DNA from: an uncultured Ignavibacteriota bacterium
Lineage (GTDB): Bacteria > Bacteroidota > Ignavibacteria > UBA10030 > UBA8401
NCBI GenBank assembly: GCA_903861125.1
Contig: CAIOTF010000042.1
Coordinates: forward strand, 124,001 to 188,000
Length of the DNA: 64,000 bases
Direction: 5' to 3'
The notes under the pieces were generated by a model. The model was not told where the DNA came from. It worked only from the letters and a program-made list of their open reading frames with translations, and searched no databases. Position 1 is the first letter of the stretch, and each line of letters starts with the position of its first letter. Shown in pieces: positions 37,603 through 45,871 of the stretch. A program made the translations under genes and the position numbers.

Positions 37603-38426
37603 TGCATCCAGTCATTTTTTCTTTCGGCGGTATCACCATCTACAGTTTCGGACTGATGATGGGCATCTCCTTCCTGATCGGCAACTATCTGCTCACCAAA
37701 GAATTCAAACGGCGAAAACTCCACGCAGACCTTGCGTCGAATGTAACATTGATCGCTCTCATCGCTGGCGTATCGGGTTCGAAACTACTCTACCTGATAG
37801 AAAATTGGAAATTTTTTGTTCAGGATCCGATCGGCATGACTTTTTCTCCCGGCGGATTGACGTTTTATGGCGGCTTCATTCTCGCTACCATTTCCGTGTA
37901 TATCTATTCGAAAAAAAAGAAGATCAAGTTCATCGTCATCGCTGATTCGGTCGCGCCGGCATTGATCCTGGCGTACGGACTTGCTCGCATCGGATGCCAT
38001 CTTGCCGGTGACGGCGATTATGGTTTCCCTTCGAATCTTCCGTGGGCTACCGATTATTCGAACGGCACGTATCCGCCGTCCGCTGCGTTCAGAAATTTTC
38101 CCGAAGTAACCTCATTGTATCCCAACGGCATCGTGCCGGACAATACGCTCTGCCATCCGACACCGGTGTATGAAACAGTCATCTGTTCCCTCTTTTTCCT
38201 GATCCTCTGGAAGAACCGCGAGAAATGGAACGCCGAAGGCCAGATGTTCTCGGCGTATCTGATTCTTGCAGGCATTGAACGCTTTTCAGTCGAATTCTTC
38301 CGGCTGAACCCGCGGATGCTTATTGGATTGAGCGAGGCCCAGATGATCTCACTGATCCTGATTGCGATTGGCGCAATCGGATGGAATTCCGCTATGCGCG
38401 TAAAAAAAATCGGTGCCATAAAATGA
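37602..38426 (+). CDS. lgt: Prolipoprotein diacylglyceryl transferase
   Basis: The 274-residue inner-membrane protein has at least seven hydrophobic segments. It has the N-terminal YSFGLMMGISFLIGNYL, the PGGLTFYGGFI segment, the Lgt signature GLARIGCHLAGDGDYG and the C-terminal RFSVEFFRLNPRM. It attaches diacylglycerol to the lipobox cysteine of prolipoproteins, and so serves the several lipoproteins in this window. A region of about 30 residues after the signature (NGTYPPSAAFRNFPEVTSLY) is longer than in the E. coli enzyme. Confidence 0.94.
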   Translation: MHPVIFSFGGITIYSFGLMMGISFLIGNYLLTKEFKRRKLHADLASNVTLIALIAGVSGSKLLYLIENWKFFVQDPIGMTFSPGGLTFYGGFILATISVYIYSKKKKIKFIVIADSVAPALILAYGLARIGCHLAGDGDYGFPSNLPWATDYSNGTYPPSAAFRNFPEVTSLYPNGIVPDNTLCHPTPVYETVICSLFFLILWKNREKWNAEGQMFSAYLILAGIERFSVEFFRLNPRMLIGLSEAQMISLILIAIGAIGWNSAMRVKKIGAIK

Positions 38427-39157
38427 ATCTAATCACCGGACGAAAACCAGTGCTGGACGCGCTGAAGGCAAACACGCCGATCGACAAATTGATGATCGCA
38501 CAGAACTCCCACGGCGAAGTGATCGACGAGATTATGAAGATTGCGCGTCAGAAAAACATTCCGTACAAACTGGCCCCGGCAGACCAGATCGAGAAAACCG
38601 CACAGAGCCGAAATACGCAGGGTGTGCTGGCATTCGTCGGAACGAAGGAATTCTCCGATATCAGCCAGCTATTCGATATTGCCAAGGCGGCAAATGAAAA
38701 ACCGTTCTTCCTGATCTTTGACGAAATTGAGGATGTTCATAATCTCGGCGCGCTCATTCGCACCGCCGTCTGCACCGGCGCACACGGTGGCATCATACCA
38801 AAGCATCATAACGCTCCGGTGAACGATACGGTTGTGAAGACATCCGCCGGCGCCAGCATGCAGTTCCCAATGGCGCGTGTGACAAACATTGCGCAGACGA
38901 TCGACGAACTGAAAGAGAACGGCGTATGGATTGTCGGCACGGAAATGACTGCATCGAAGAGTTTCACTGAAGTGGACTATTCCGTTCCCGTTGCACTCGT
39001 TATCGGCAACGAAGGGAAAGGAATCCGCCGCCTGGTGAAGGACAAATGCGACTTCCTCGTAAAGATTCCGATGAAGGGGGATTTTGAATCGCTCAACGCA
39101 TCGGTCGCCGGTGCAATTGTGATGTACGAGGTATTGCGCAAACGAAATTTCAAATGA
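38423..39157 (+). CDS. rlmB: 23S rRNA 2'-O-ribose methyltransferase, TrmH/RlmB family
   Basis: The start at 38423 overlaps the lgt stop by four bases (ATGA) and gives the standard N-terminus MNLITGRKPVLDAL; an open frame reaching 38381 lies inside lgt and is rejected. The 244-residue product has the substrate-binding N-domain (IPYKLAPADQIEKTAQSRNTQGVLAF) and the SPOUT knot (DEIEDVHNLGALIRTA, VALVIGNEGKGIRRLVKDKCD, IPMKGDFESLNASVAGAIVMYE). It methylates a guanosine in 23S rRNA, or possibly a tRNA ribose. Confidence 0.93.
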   Translation: MNLITGRKPVLDALKANTPIDKLMIAQNSHGEVIDEIMKIARQKNIPYKLAPADQIEKTAQSRNTQGVLAFVGTKEFSDISQLFDIAKAANEKPFFLIFDEIEDVHNLGALIRTAVCTGAHGGIIPKHHNAPVNDTVVKTSAGASMQFPMARVTNIAQTIDELKENGVWIVGTEMTASKSFTEVDYSVPVALVIGNEGKGIRRLVKDKCDFLVKIPMKGDFESLNASVAGAIVMYEVLRKRNFK

Positions 39158-39168
39158 TCCGCTGATCT

Positions 39169-40068
39169 ATGATCACACGCCACATCAATCCCGGGAAAAA
39201 GAAGTTCGAGTGGATCGACGTCATAAAACCGACCGCCGAGGAATTGAAGAACATTGCGGAAGAATATTCCCTTCACAGTAATTCAGTTCAAGACAGCCTT
39301 CAGCCGGAGCATCTGCCAAAGTTCGAGTGGATCGGCGATACGTTTTTTATCATCGCCCGTGTCTACGACTATCTCTCCCCCCGCGACGCGGATACGATAC
39401 AGGAGATCAGCAATAAAGTGGCGATCTTTGTCGGAAAGAATTTTATCATCACCATCCACCGAGTCGAACAGCCGTTCCTTGATGCGATCCGGTCAAAACA
39501 TTTTGATGCGGCGCAATGTGCCTCACCAAACGATCTGCTGATCAAGATATTATACAATATCTTTCAATCGTTCATTTCCCCTTCAATGACGCTCGAAACG
39601 GAACTTGACCAGTTGGAGTCTCTCATCGTCCTGAAGAACCAGACAAACGCCGTACTGCGAAAGTTGTATCATCTTAAAAGAAAAGCTGCGGTCTGTTTAC
39701 GCATTCTGCGACTCTCGAAAACCATCATCGACAATCTCGACAAAAATACATCCGCCGTTATTCACCAGGACCTTCGTGAGTTCTATCTGAGTTTGGACAC
39801 ATCGTTCGATCAAACGATCGAGAATGCTAATAACCTACTGAACCTGTACATCTCCCTTTCGTCGCAGCGGACGAATGAAGTTGTTCGGGTTCTGACGTTG
39901 TTTTCCGTCTTCTTCATGCCGCTCACATTCATCGTCGGGATTTACGGAATGAACTTCGATTTCATGCCCGAACTCCGCAGTCCGTACGGTTATCCCGGCG
40001 TCATTGTTGTCATGATTTTAGTGACTGCCTCCATCTTTTTTTGGTTCAAGAGAAAACGGTGGCTGTAA
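39169..40068 (+). CDS. corA: CorA-type magnesium/cobalt channel
   Basis: The 299-residue protein has a large soluble N-terminal domain, a long helical stalk (residues about 130-240), two C-terminal transmembrane helices (FSVFFMPLTFIVGIYGMN and VIVVMILVTASIFFWF) and the YGMN signature between them. The tail is basic (KRKRWL). It forms a pentameric magnesium channel in the inner membrane. It follows rlmB by 11 bases, so it ends the hisS-to-corA run. Confidence 0.93.
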   Translation: MITRHINPGKKKFEWIDVIKPTAEELKNIAEEYSLHSNSVQDSLQPEHLPKFEWIGDTFFIIARVYDYLSPRDADTIQEISNKVAIFVGKNFIITIHRVEQPFLDAIRSKHFDAAQCASPNDLLIKILYNIFQSFISPSMTLETELDQLESLIVLKNQTNAVLRKLYHLKRKAAVCLRILRLSKTIIDNLDKNTSAVIHQDLREFYLSLDTSFDQTIENANNLLNLYISLSSQRTNEVVRVLTLFSVFFMPLTFIVGIYGMNFDFMPELRSPYGYPGVIVVMILVTASIFFWFKRKRWL

Positions 40069-40081
40069 CATCATAAAACTG

Positions 40082-40237
40082 TTATTGACTGATATCATGC
40101 ATAAATGGATTTATTTATTAAATGGTTCGGCGCGGCGCAGAGAAGATGATCATCCTGAAAAAGTCCCGATTCGTTATTCAATCGGGACGCACCGAAGGAT
40201 GATCAAACAGGTTAAACCTGCGCCTTGCTCACCATGA
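40082..40237. repeat. Imperfect palindrome, repeat family 1, copy A (extended)
   Basis: Between corA and the peptide transporter. It shares TTATTGACTGATAT (40082-40095), ATGGTTCGGCGC (40122-40133) and CTTGCTCACCATGA (40224-40237) with the copy at 57302-57388, in the same order and orientation. Within copy A nested stems are visible: ATGGT with ACCAT, GGCGCAG with CTGCGCC, TGATCATCCT with AGGATGATCA, and GTCCCGATT with AATCGGGAC. The centre is thus longer than in copy B. Confidence 0.75.
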
Positions 40238-40358
40238 CCAGTTTATTTATTTTGCCTACGGTTCGTAGAGTCTTCGACTAATAGAACGTAGCATTAGTGA
40301 TTAAATTACCGGCAAACTTCATCGCTGCATTTATTTTTACCACCATTCAAAAAATATT

Positions 40359-41834
40359 ATGACTGAAACGACGAAACCATCTCTTCTCTCATCATTCCCG
40401 AAAGTATTCTGGACCGCCAACGTTATGGAGTTGTTCGAGCGGGGGGCGTATTACGGAATGAATTCCGTGCTTGCTGTGTATCTCACCAATTCCGTACGCG
40501 AAGGGGGACTCGGATTCACAGAACAGTCGGTCGGATTTCTGCAAAGCCTGATCTACGCCTGCACATACGTTGTGCCTATCCTCGGCGGCGCGCTGGCCGA
40601 CCGTTACGGATACCGGAGAATGCTGATGGTCGCATTCTCTTTTCTTTCCGTCGGATATTTCCTGGCAGGTCAAATGAGCGCGTATGGTGCCGTGTTCGCA
40701 AGTCTGCTGGTGATGGCGACTGGCTCGGGATTGTTCAAACCGATTATCAGCGGAACAATCGCGCGTTCCACCAATGAATCGAATTCCGGATTCGGATTCG
40801 GCGTGTATTACTGGATGATCAATCTCGGCGCTTTCCTTGCTCCGCTTATTGTCAGTTACCTGAAAGGTTTCTCGTGGAATTATGTGTTTGTTGCTTCGTC
40901 GCTCTATTGTGCACTGATGATCATTCCGACAATCTTCACATTTACTGAACCGCAAAAACCGGCGAACACAAAAACGCTAAAGGAAGTTCTGGGCGGTATG
41001 GCAATGGTGCTTGGCGATGCGCGGTTCATGCTGATGATTTTCGTCTATTCGTTCTTCTGGATCCTCTATTTCCAGAATTTCGGATCTGTCCTCTGGTTTC
41101 TGCGAGACTTTGTAAACACAGCGCCGATCGATGCTTTCTTTGCGTCGATGGGGATCCCGATCGTGTTCGATGCGGAGCATGTCACGGTTATTAATGCAGG
41201 AACGATCATTCTTCTTCAGGTGCTCATAAGCCGCATTGTGAAGAATACAAAGCCGTTGTTAACAATGGTCAGCGGTATTGGTTTCGGTGTTCTTGGATTT
41301 ATCTGCCTGGCCTTTGCCACAAATATCTGGATCTTCATCATCGGCATTGCAGTCTTCTCCGTCGGCGAAATGACCGCGCATCCGAAATATTATAGTTATG
41401 TAGGACTTGTAGCACCATCGGATAAAAAAGCTGTCTATATGGGATACGCGTTCTTATACGGAGTCATCGGGAGTCTGGTCGGCTCGAATCTCGGCGGCGC
41501 GATGTACGAGAATATGTTGAAACCGCTTGTGGGTCAGACCGGAATTGAAGAGAGTATCCGCATGTTCTGGCTGATCTTTGCACTGCTCGGAGTCGTTGCT
41601 GCACTCGGATTGCTGCTTTATAACAAATATTTTTCTGCGGATACACCTGAGACAAACGCAAAAGCACGAACGATCATGATCGGTGTCTATTCTGCACTGA
41701 TCGTCATCGGTATTTGGTTCGTCATTCTTTCTGTAACGAAGGATGTTATTTCATATAAAACTCTGGTGCAGGCAACAATCATGCTGCTTATCGGCAGCGG
41801 CGGGATTATTATCAGCAGAAAAAAGCGCGGATGA
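40359..41834 (+). CDS. POT/PTR-family proton-dependent oligopeptide transporter
   Basis: The 491-residue membrane protein has about 12-14 transmembrane helices. The N-terminal VMELFERGAYYGM carries the ExxER-like motif of POT transporters, followed by GGALADRYGYRR and FKPIISGTIA. It imports di- or tripeptides with protons across the inner membrane, and fits the secreted M28 peptidase as a peptide-utilisation route. The plus-strand gene stands alone and converges with the gene at 41879. Confidence 0.9.
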   Translation: MTETTKPSLLSSFPKVFWTANVMELFERGAYYGMNSVLAVYLTNSVREGGLGFTEQSVGFLQSLIYACTYVVPILGGALADRYGYRRMLMVAFSFLSVGYFLAGQMSAYGAVFASLLVMATGSGLFKPIISGTIARSTNESNSGFGFGVYYWMINLGAFLAPLIVSYLKGFSWNYVFVASSLYCALMIIPTIFTFTEPQKPANTKTLKEVLGGMAMVLGDARFMLMIFVYSFFWILYFQNFGSVLWFLRDFVNTAPIDAFFASMGIPIVFDAEHVTVINAGTIILLQVLISRIVKNTKPLLTMVSGIGFGVLGFICLAFATNIWIFIIGIAVFSVGEMTAHPKYYSYVGLVAPSDKKAVYMGYAFLYGVIGSLVGSNLGGAMYENMLKPLVGQTGIEESIRMFWLIFALLGVVAALGLLLYNKYFSADTPETNAKARTIMIGVYSALIVIGIWFVILSVTKDVISYKTLVQATIMLLIGSGGIIISRKKRG

Positions 41835-41848
41835 ATTATTTTTTTATC

Positions 41849-41875
41849 TCCCCGAATATTTTTTGCTTTCGGGGA
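41849..41875. terminator. Possible shared terminator between convergent genes
   Basis: TCCCCGAA (41849-41856) pairs with TTCGGGGA (41868-41875), an eight-base stem with an eleven-base T-rich loop, located between two convergent genes. There is no good T-run directly after the stem on either strand, so its strength is uncertain. Confidence 0.45.
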
Positions 41876-41878
41876 AAT

Positions 41879-42607
41879 TTAATTCGACCTATTCCACAAC
41901 ACATCACTCGGCAGCAGACCATCTTCATGATGAAGCCGAAGACCGAATTCCCTACCCCGTTCATTCGCTAACTGATCTCGCACGTCGTTCCTGCCCCCAA
42001 GCACAAACCGGTCTTCACCCAACTCAAGCAGATCGCCGATCCAGCGGACAATAGTATTAGAATTCAACTCGTAGGCAAGAAACGCCGATCCGAAAAAATG
42101 CTGAAGTTTATCCTTATCGCTCGCACGGAGATTATCGTTCAGAACCTTTTTCGGAAGATGCATTCTCCGCAAACGGAACAGCGAATCATTCTCATATGTT
42201 AATGGAATATAAAGCGATCCAACCACCGGAATTTTGAAACCCAATTGCCGGTGATCCATCACGGCAAACAGTGAAAGCAAAAGTGCCTCCTTCACATTTC
42301 CCTCCGCGAGAAGCATAGCATGGTCGAAGATCGCGTCAACGGCAAGCGTATCGTCATACTGTTTCCGGAGAATGTAGAACCGTTCTTCGCGCAGATAGCG
42401 TTTTAGGTGAATTTCGTTTTTAAGAAGAGATGGAAGGAATCCGGACAGATCGATGAATGATGAGTCGCCGGTCGAATAATACCAGTCGCTGTTGAGCCAT
42501 ACACTGTCGTCCGCTTCACTCTGAGCGCGGAGAAAAGGTGAACAGCAAAGAACGAAGAGAACGGATAATGGAAAATTGATGAATAATAATTGTCTGGTGC
42601 GATTCAC
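41879..42607 (-). CDS. Exported protein of unknown function with a DKLQHF motif
   Basis: The 242-residue protein has a signal peptide (FINFPLSVLFVLCCSPFLRA). The second half contains DKDKLQHFFGSAFLAYEL, which resembles the DKxxH-type motif of YfiM/DUF2279-like envelope proteins, and then ELGEDRFVLGGRNDVRDQLANERGREFGLRL. The motif and length give only a weak link to that family, so I leave it unassigned. It is transcribed alone; the repeat at 42662 lies upstream of its start. Confidence 0.72.
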   Translation of the reverse strand: MNRTRQLLFINFPLSVLFVLCCSPFLRAQSEADDSVWLNSDWYYSTGDSSFIDLSGFLPSLLKNEIHLKRYLREERFYILRKQYDDTLAVDAIFDHAMLLAEGNVKEALLLSLFAVMDHRQLGFKIPVVGSLYIPLTYENDSLFRLRRMHLPKKVLNDNLRASDKDKLQHFFGSAFLAYELNSNTIVRWIGDLLELGEDRFVLGGRNDVRDQLANERGREFGLRLHHEDGLLPSDVLWNRSN

Positions 42608-42661
42608 TTCTTTATTTTCTGATGACTACGCCATGAAATCTTTTCAAATTATAGAATTAGA

Positions 42662-42717
42662 GACATCTGAAAAATCTCACATCAATGTCATTCCGGGCAA
42701 CCAATTTTTCAGATGTC
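42662..42717. repeat. Small palindromic repeat, family 2, copy A
   Basis: GACATCTGAAAAAT (42662-42675) and ATTTTTCAGATGTC (42704-42717) are perfect 14-base inverted repeats around a 28-base loop. The stretch AATCTCACATCAATGTCATT (from 42673) and the right end recur, in the same orientation, in the longer element at 48822-48973. It lies between the exported unknown gene and acyl-CoA carboxylase, and may also act as a terminator for the carboxylase. Confidence 0.8.
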
Positions 42718-42730
42718 ACAATAAGTTACT

Positions 42731-44380
42731 TTATACCTGAAGCACACCCGTCTTGAACTCAGCAATATTCGGATTACAATTTGCCATCGCAATTCCCCGC
42801 GAAATAATTTCACGTGTTTCCAGGGGATCGATGATACCGTCCACCCACAAACGGGCTGCGGCATATTTCGGATCGAGTTCGCTTTCGTAACGCGCTTGGA
42901 TCTCGTCGAGAAGCTGTTTCTGCTGTTCAGCGGAAATGTGCGTTCCACCTTTTTCCATTGCCTGCACTTTTATTGCAAGAAGCGTTTCGCTTGCCTGCTT
43001 TCCCCCCATCACGGCGATCTGCGCCGAATGCCATCCATAGATCAATCGCGGATCGTATGCTTTTCCGCACATGGCATAATTTCCGGCGCCGTAACTATTG
43101 CCAGTGATGATCGTGAACTTCGGAACGACCGAATTCGCAACTGCATTCACCATCTTTGCACCGTCTTTAATGATGCCGCCGTGTTCGCTTCTGCTGCCGA
43201 CCATAAATCCCGTAACATCCTGAAAGAAAACTAACGGTATCTTTTTTTGATTACAATTTAGAATGAACCGCGCAGCTTTCTCAGCACTGTCCGAATAGAT
43301 CACACCACCGACCTGCATCTCTCCCTTTGCCGTTTTGGTGATCGCTCGTTGATTGGCGACAATACCAACGGCCCATCCGTCGATACGCGCATAGCCTGCG
43401 ATAATGGTCTTGCCGTATCCTGTTTTATATTCATCCAACTCGCTGTCATCAATGATGCGCGAAAGGATCTGATATGTGTCGTACGGCTTGTTCCGTTCCG
43501 CCGGCATGATGCCGTAGATCTCTTTCGGATCAAATTTCGGTTTGGAAGATTTTTCGTAGTTGAATCCTGCCACCGGAAAATGTCCGAGTTTGGAAATGAT
43601 GCTTCTAATTTTCTTCAGCGCCGCTTCATCGTTCGCCATTTTATGGTCCGTTACGCCGCTGATCTCGCAGTGAATGGATGCTCCGCCGAGCAGTTCGTTT
43701 TCGATATCCTCGCCGATGGCCGCTTTCACCAGATGCGAACCGGCAAGAAATACCGATCCGGTCTTATCCACGATCATCGCTTCGTCGCTCATAATGGGAA
43801 GGTATGCTCCGCCGGCCACACACGGTCCCATAATCGCCGCGATCTGTGTGATCCCCATGGCGGACATTACTGCGTTGTTCCGGAAGATCCGTCCGAAATG
43901 TTCCTTGTCCGGAAAGATCTCCGACTGCATCGGCAGAAAGACGCCGGCAGAATCGACCAGGTAGACGATGGGCAAACGATTTTCCATGGCGATCTCCTGC
44001 GCGCGGAGATTCTTCTTTGCCGTGATCGGGAACCATGCTCCTGCTTTTACCGTTGCATCGTTCGCAACGATCACAACATCGCGGTTATGGATTTTCCCGA
44101 TGCCGAACACTGTTCCGCCCGATGGTGCGCCGCCGTACTCTTCATACATTCCATACGCGGTAAAGAGACCGACCTCTATGAACTTTGATTTTGGATCGAT
44201 GAGCATGCCGATCCGTTCGCGGGCGGTCATCTTCCCTTTTTTCTTATGCTTTGCAACGGCATCCGCACCGCCCCCAAGCATCACCTGTTTGGCGTTGGCT
44301 TCCAGTTCCTTCAGCGCACGTTTGTTGAATTCTTCGTTGCGTTTGTAGGTTTCGTCTTTTTTAATTTCAGAACCGATCAT
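42731..44380 (-). CDS. Acyl-CoA carboxylase carboxyltransferase (beta) subunit
   Basis: The 549-residue protein has the two crotonase-type halves of biotin-dependent carboxyltransferases. The N-half includes GGGADAVAKHKKKGKMTARERI and VYLVDSAGVFLP; the C-half includes IPLVFFQDVTGFMVG, GAKMVNAVANSVVPKFTIITGNSYGAGNYAM and the family finish. It most resembles methylcrotonyl-CoA carboxylase beta (the leucine route), with geranyl- or propionyl-CoA carboxylase as alternatives. No biotin carboxylase/BCCP (alpha) subunit is in the window, so it must be encoded elsewhere. It follows the acyl-CoA dehydrogenase gene by 34 bases. Confidence 0.92.
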   Translation of the reverse strand: MIGSEIKKDETYKRNEEFNKRALKELEANAKQVMLGGGADAVAKHKKKGKMTARERIGMLIDPKSKFIEVGLFTAYGMYEEYGGAPSGGTVFGIGKIHNRDVVIVANDATVKAGAWFPITAKKNLRAQEIAMENRLPIVYLVDSAGVFLPMQSEIFPDKEHFGRIFRNNAVMSAMGITQIAAIMGPCVAGGAYLPIMSDEAMIVDKTGSVFLAGSHLVKAAIGEDIENELLGGASIHCEISGVTDHKMANDEAALKKIRSIISKLGHFPVAGFNYEKSSKPKFDPKEIYGIMPAERNKPYDTYQILSRIIDDSELDEYKTGYGKTIIAGYARIDGWAVGIVANQRAITKTAKGEMQVGGVIYSDSAEKAARFILNCNQKKIPLVFFQDVTGFMVGSRSEHGGIIKDGAKMVNAVANSVVPKFTIITGNSYGAGNYAMCGKAYDPRLIYGWHSAQIAVMGGKQASETLLAIKVQAMEKGGTHISAEQQKQLLDEIQARYESELDPKYAAARLWVDGIIDPLETREIISRGIAMANCNPNIAEFKTGVLQV

Positions 44381-44414
44381 AATATTTTTCCGTCATGCTG
44401 ATGAATGTCAGCAT

Positions 44415-45566
44415 CTATTTTAAAAGATTACGTGCAATCACCAGTTTCTGTATTTCGCTTGTTCCTTCGCCGATGGTGAGCAGTTTTACGTCGCGGTAGA
44501 ATTTCTCTACCGGAAAGTCCTTCGTGAAGCCGTAGCCGCCGTGGATCTGCACCGCATCACCCGATGCGCGTACGGCAACTTCGCTGGCAAAATATTTTGC
44601 CTGCGCCGCTTCCAGATTCACATCAAGTCCCGCCATCTTCATCGATGCCGCTTTGCGCGTCAATAATCTGGCCGCTTCGATCTCCATTGCCATATCGGCA
44701 AGTTTAAACTGGATTCCCTGATTGTCCGAGATCGGTTTGCCGAACTGTACTCGTTGCTTGGAATATTTTATGCTGGCTTCCAGCGCACCTTGCGCCAGGC
44801 CGACCGAAAGCGCGGCAATGCCGATCCTGCCGCCATCCAGCACGCCGAGCGCCTGTTTGAATCCTTCGCCTGCAACGCCGATAAGATTCTCTGCCGGTAT
44901 GCGTACATTGTCAAACAGCAGCGATGCTGTTTCGCTGCAACGCATACCGAGTTTATTCTCTTTTTTACCGGAGGAAAATCCGGGTGTTCCTTTTTCTACG
45001 ATGAATGCCGAGATCGATTTGTTTTTCGACTTATCGGTCACTGCCAATATCACGAACGTATCGGCGGAAACCGCGTGTGTAATAAAATTCTTGCTGCCGT
45101 TGATCACCCATTCGTTCCCCTCTTTTACCGCAAATGTTCTCATCCCTCCCGCATCACTTCCGGAGAACGCTTCGGTCAAACCCCAACCGCCGAGTTTCCG
45201 GCCGCTGCAAAGATCGGGAAGATATTTTTTCTTCAATGCATTGCTTGCATTATTATAAATGTGACTGACACAGAGTCCGTTGTGTGCACAGAGTCCGAGA
45301 GCGACTGACGGATCGACCTTGGCGATCTCTTCGATGATGACTGTAAAATCGAGCGTGGTGAGTCCGGCCCCTCCATATTCTTCAGGATAATACGCACCGA
45401 GGAAACCGAGTGCAGCCATTTTAGCGAAGATCTCTTTTGGGAATTCCTGCGATTCGTCGTACTTCATAACGTGCGGCTTGATCTCTTTTTCGGCAAAATC
45501 GCGCGCCATTGTTTGGACCATGATCATCTGTTCGGTGGGGGCAAAACTTATGGCTGCGTCGGACAT
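44415..45566 (-). CDS. Acyl-CoA dehydrogenase
   Basis: The start at 45566 is chosen because AAGGAACACTC precedes this ATG; the open frame reaches 45659 through sequence that reads as intergenic repeat. The 383-residue protein has the standard FAD-dependent dehydrogenase layout, with WGLTEAFSGSDAGG in the FAD-binding region and GEGTSEIQKLVIAR holding the terminal region near the catalytic base. The pairing with acyl-CoA carboxylase beta suggests isovaleryl-CoA dehydrogenase in leucine breakdown, though butyryl-CoA dehydrogenase is not excluded. Confidence 0.92.
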   Translation of the reverse strand: MSDAAISFAPTEQMIMVQTMARDFAEKEIKPHVMKYDESQEFPKEIFAKMAALGFLGAYYPEEYGGAGLTTLDFTVIIEEIAKVDPSVALGLCAHNGLCVSHIYNNASNALKKKYLPDLCSGRKLGGWGLTEAFSGSDAGGMRTFAVKEGNEWVINGSKNFITHAVSADTFVILAVTDKSKNKSISAFIVEKGTPGFSSGKKENKLGMRCSETASLLFDNVRIPAENLIGVAGEGFKQALGVLDGGRIGIAALSVGLAQGALEASIKYSKQRVQFGKPISDNQGIQFKLADMAMEIEAARLLTRKAASMKMAGLDVNLEAAQAKYFASEVAVRASGDAVQIHGGYGFTKDFPVEKFYRDVKLLTIGEGTSEIQKLVIARNLLK

Positions 45567-45607
45567 GAGTGTTCCTTCATATGTTTGATGAGGATTTAGA
45601 TTAATAA

Positions 45608-45660
45608 AGTGTGTCTTTCGTGACGCGTCGTGGCAATCTGCCCGTGCGAAGGGTGACACT
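45608..45660. repeat. Imperfect palindrome in the gap between acyl-CoA dehydrogenase and nuclease-helicase
   Basis: The gap 45567-45871 has no gene. Its first part holds an imperfect inverted repeat in which AGTGTGTCTTTCG (from 45608) faces CGAAGGGTGACACT (ending 45660), with GTGGCAATCTGCCCGTG inside. It resembles a small mobile intergenic palindrome. Only one copy is in the window. Confidence 0.5.
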
Positions 45661-45766
45661 AACGAGTAATTTTATCTGGCTAAAATCATGTTTTGATTCA
45701 ATACCGGACATCGTTGTATGAAAATAGAAAAGGCGGAACTGAAGTGCAAATGAAATGTAGTAATAT

Positions 45767-45796
45767 CACCACGGAGGGCACAGAGGACACGGAGAA
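45767..45796. repeat. Short purine-rich direct-repeat tract
   Basis: The tract CACCACGGAGGGCACAGAGG and the following ACACGGAGAA contain the unit ACGGAG twice with a GCACAGAGGAC-like spacer. Tracts of this type occur between genes in many environmental bacterial genomes. It translates in one frame to a 60-residue open frame that I regard as an artefact. It stands 75 bases downstream of the nuclease-helicase stop. Confidence 0.4.
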
Positions 45797-45871
45797 TCAT
45801 TAAAAGATAACCAACTGCCTGCACAAGAGGAGTTCGTTTTGGATCGGCGTACATTTTTCTTAGTCAATATT

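Noticed and set aside
42807-42822. TTTCACGTGTTTC resembling half of parS
   Set aside because: Only one half matches, it is inside the carboxylase gene, and it is far from parAB.
44395-44414. ATGCTGA-TGAATG-TCAGCAT hairpin between the dehydrogenase and carboxylase genes
   Set aside because: Short stem with no T-run; it lies between two genes that are probably cotranscribed.
45672-45854. A 60-residue open frame on the minus strand
   Set aside because: It reads across the purine-rich tract, has no ribosome-binding site and no family resemblance; it looks like translation of repeat sequence.
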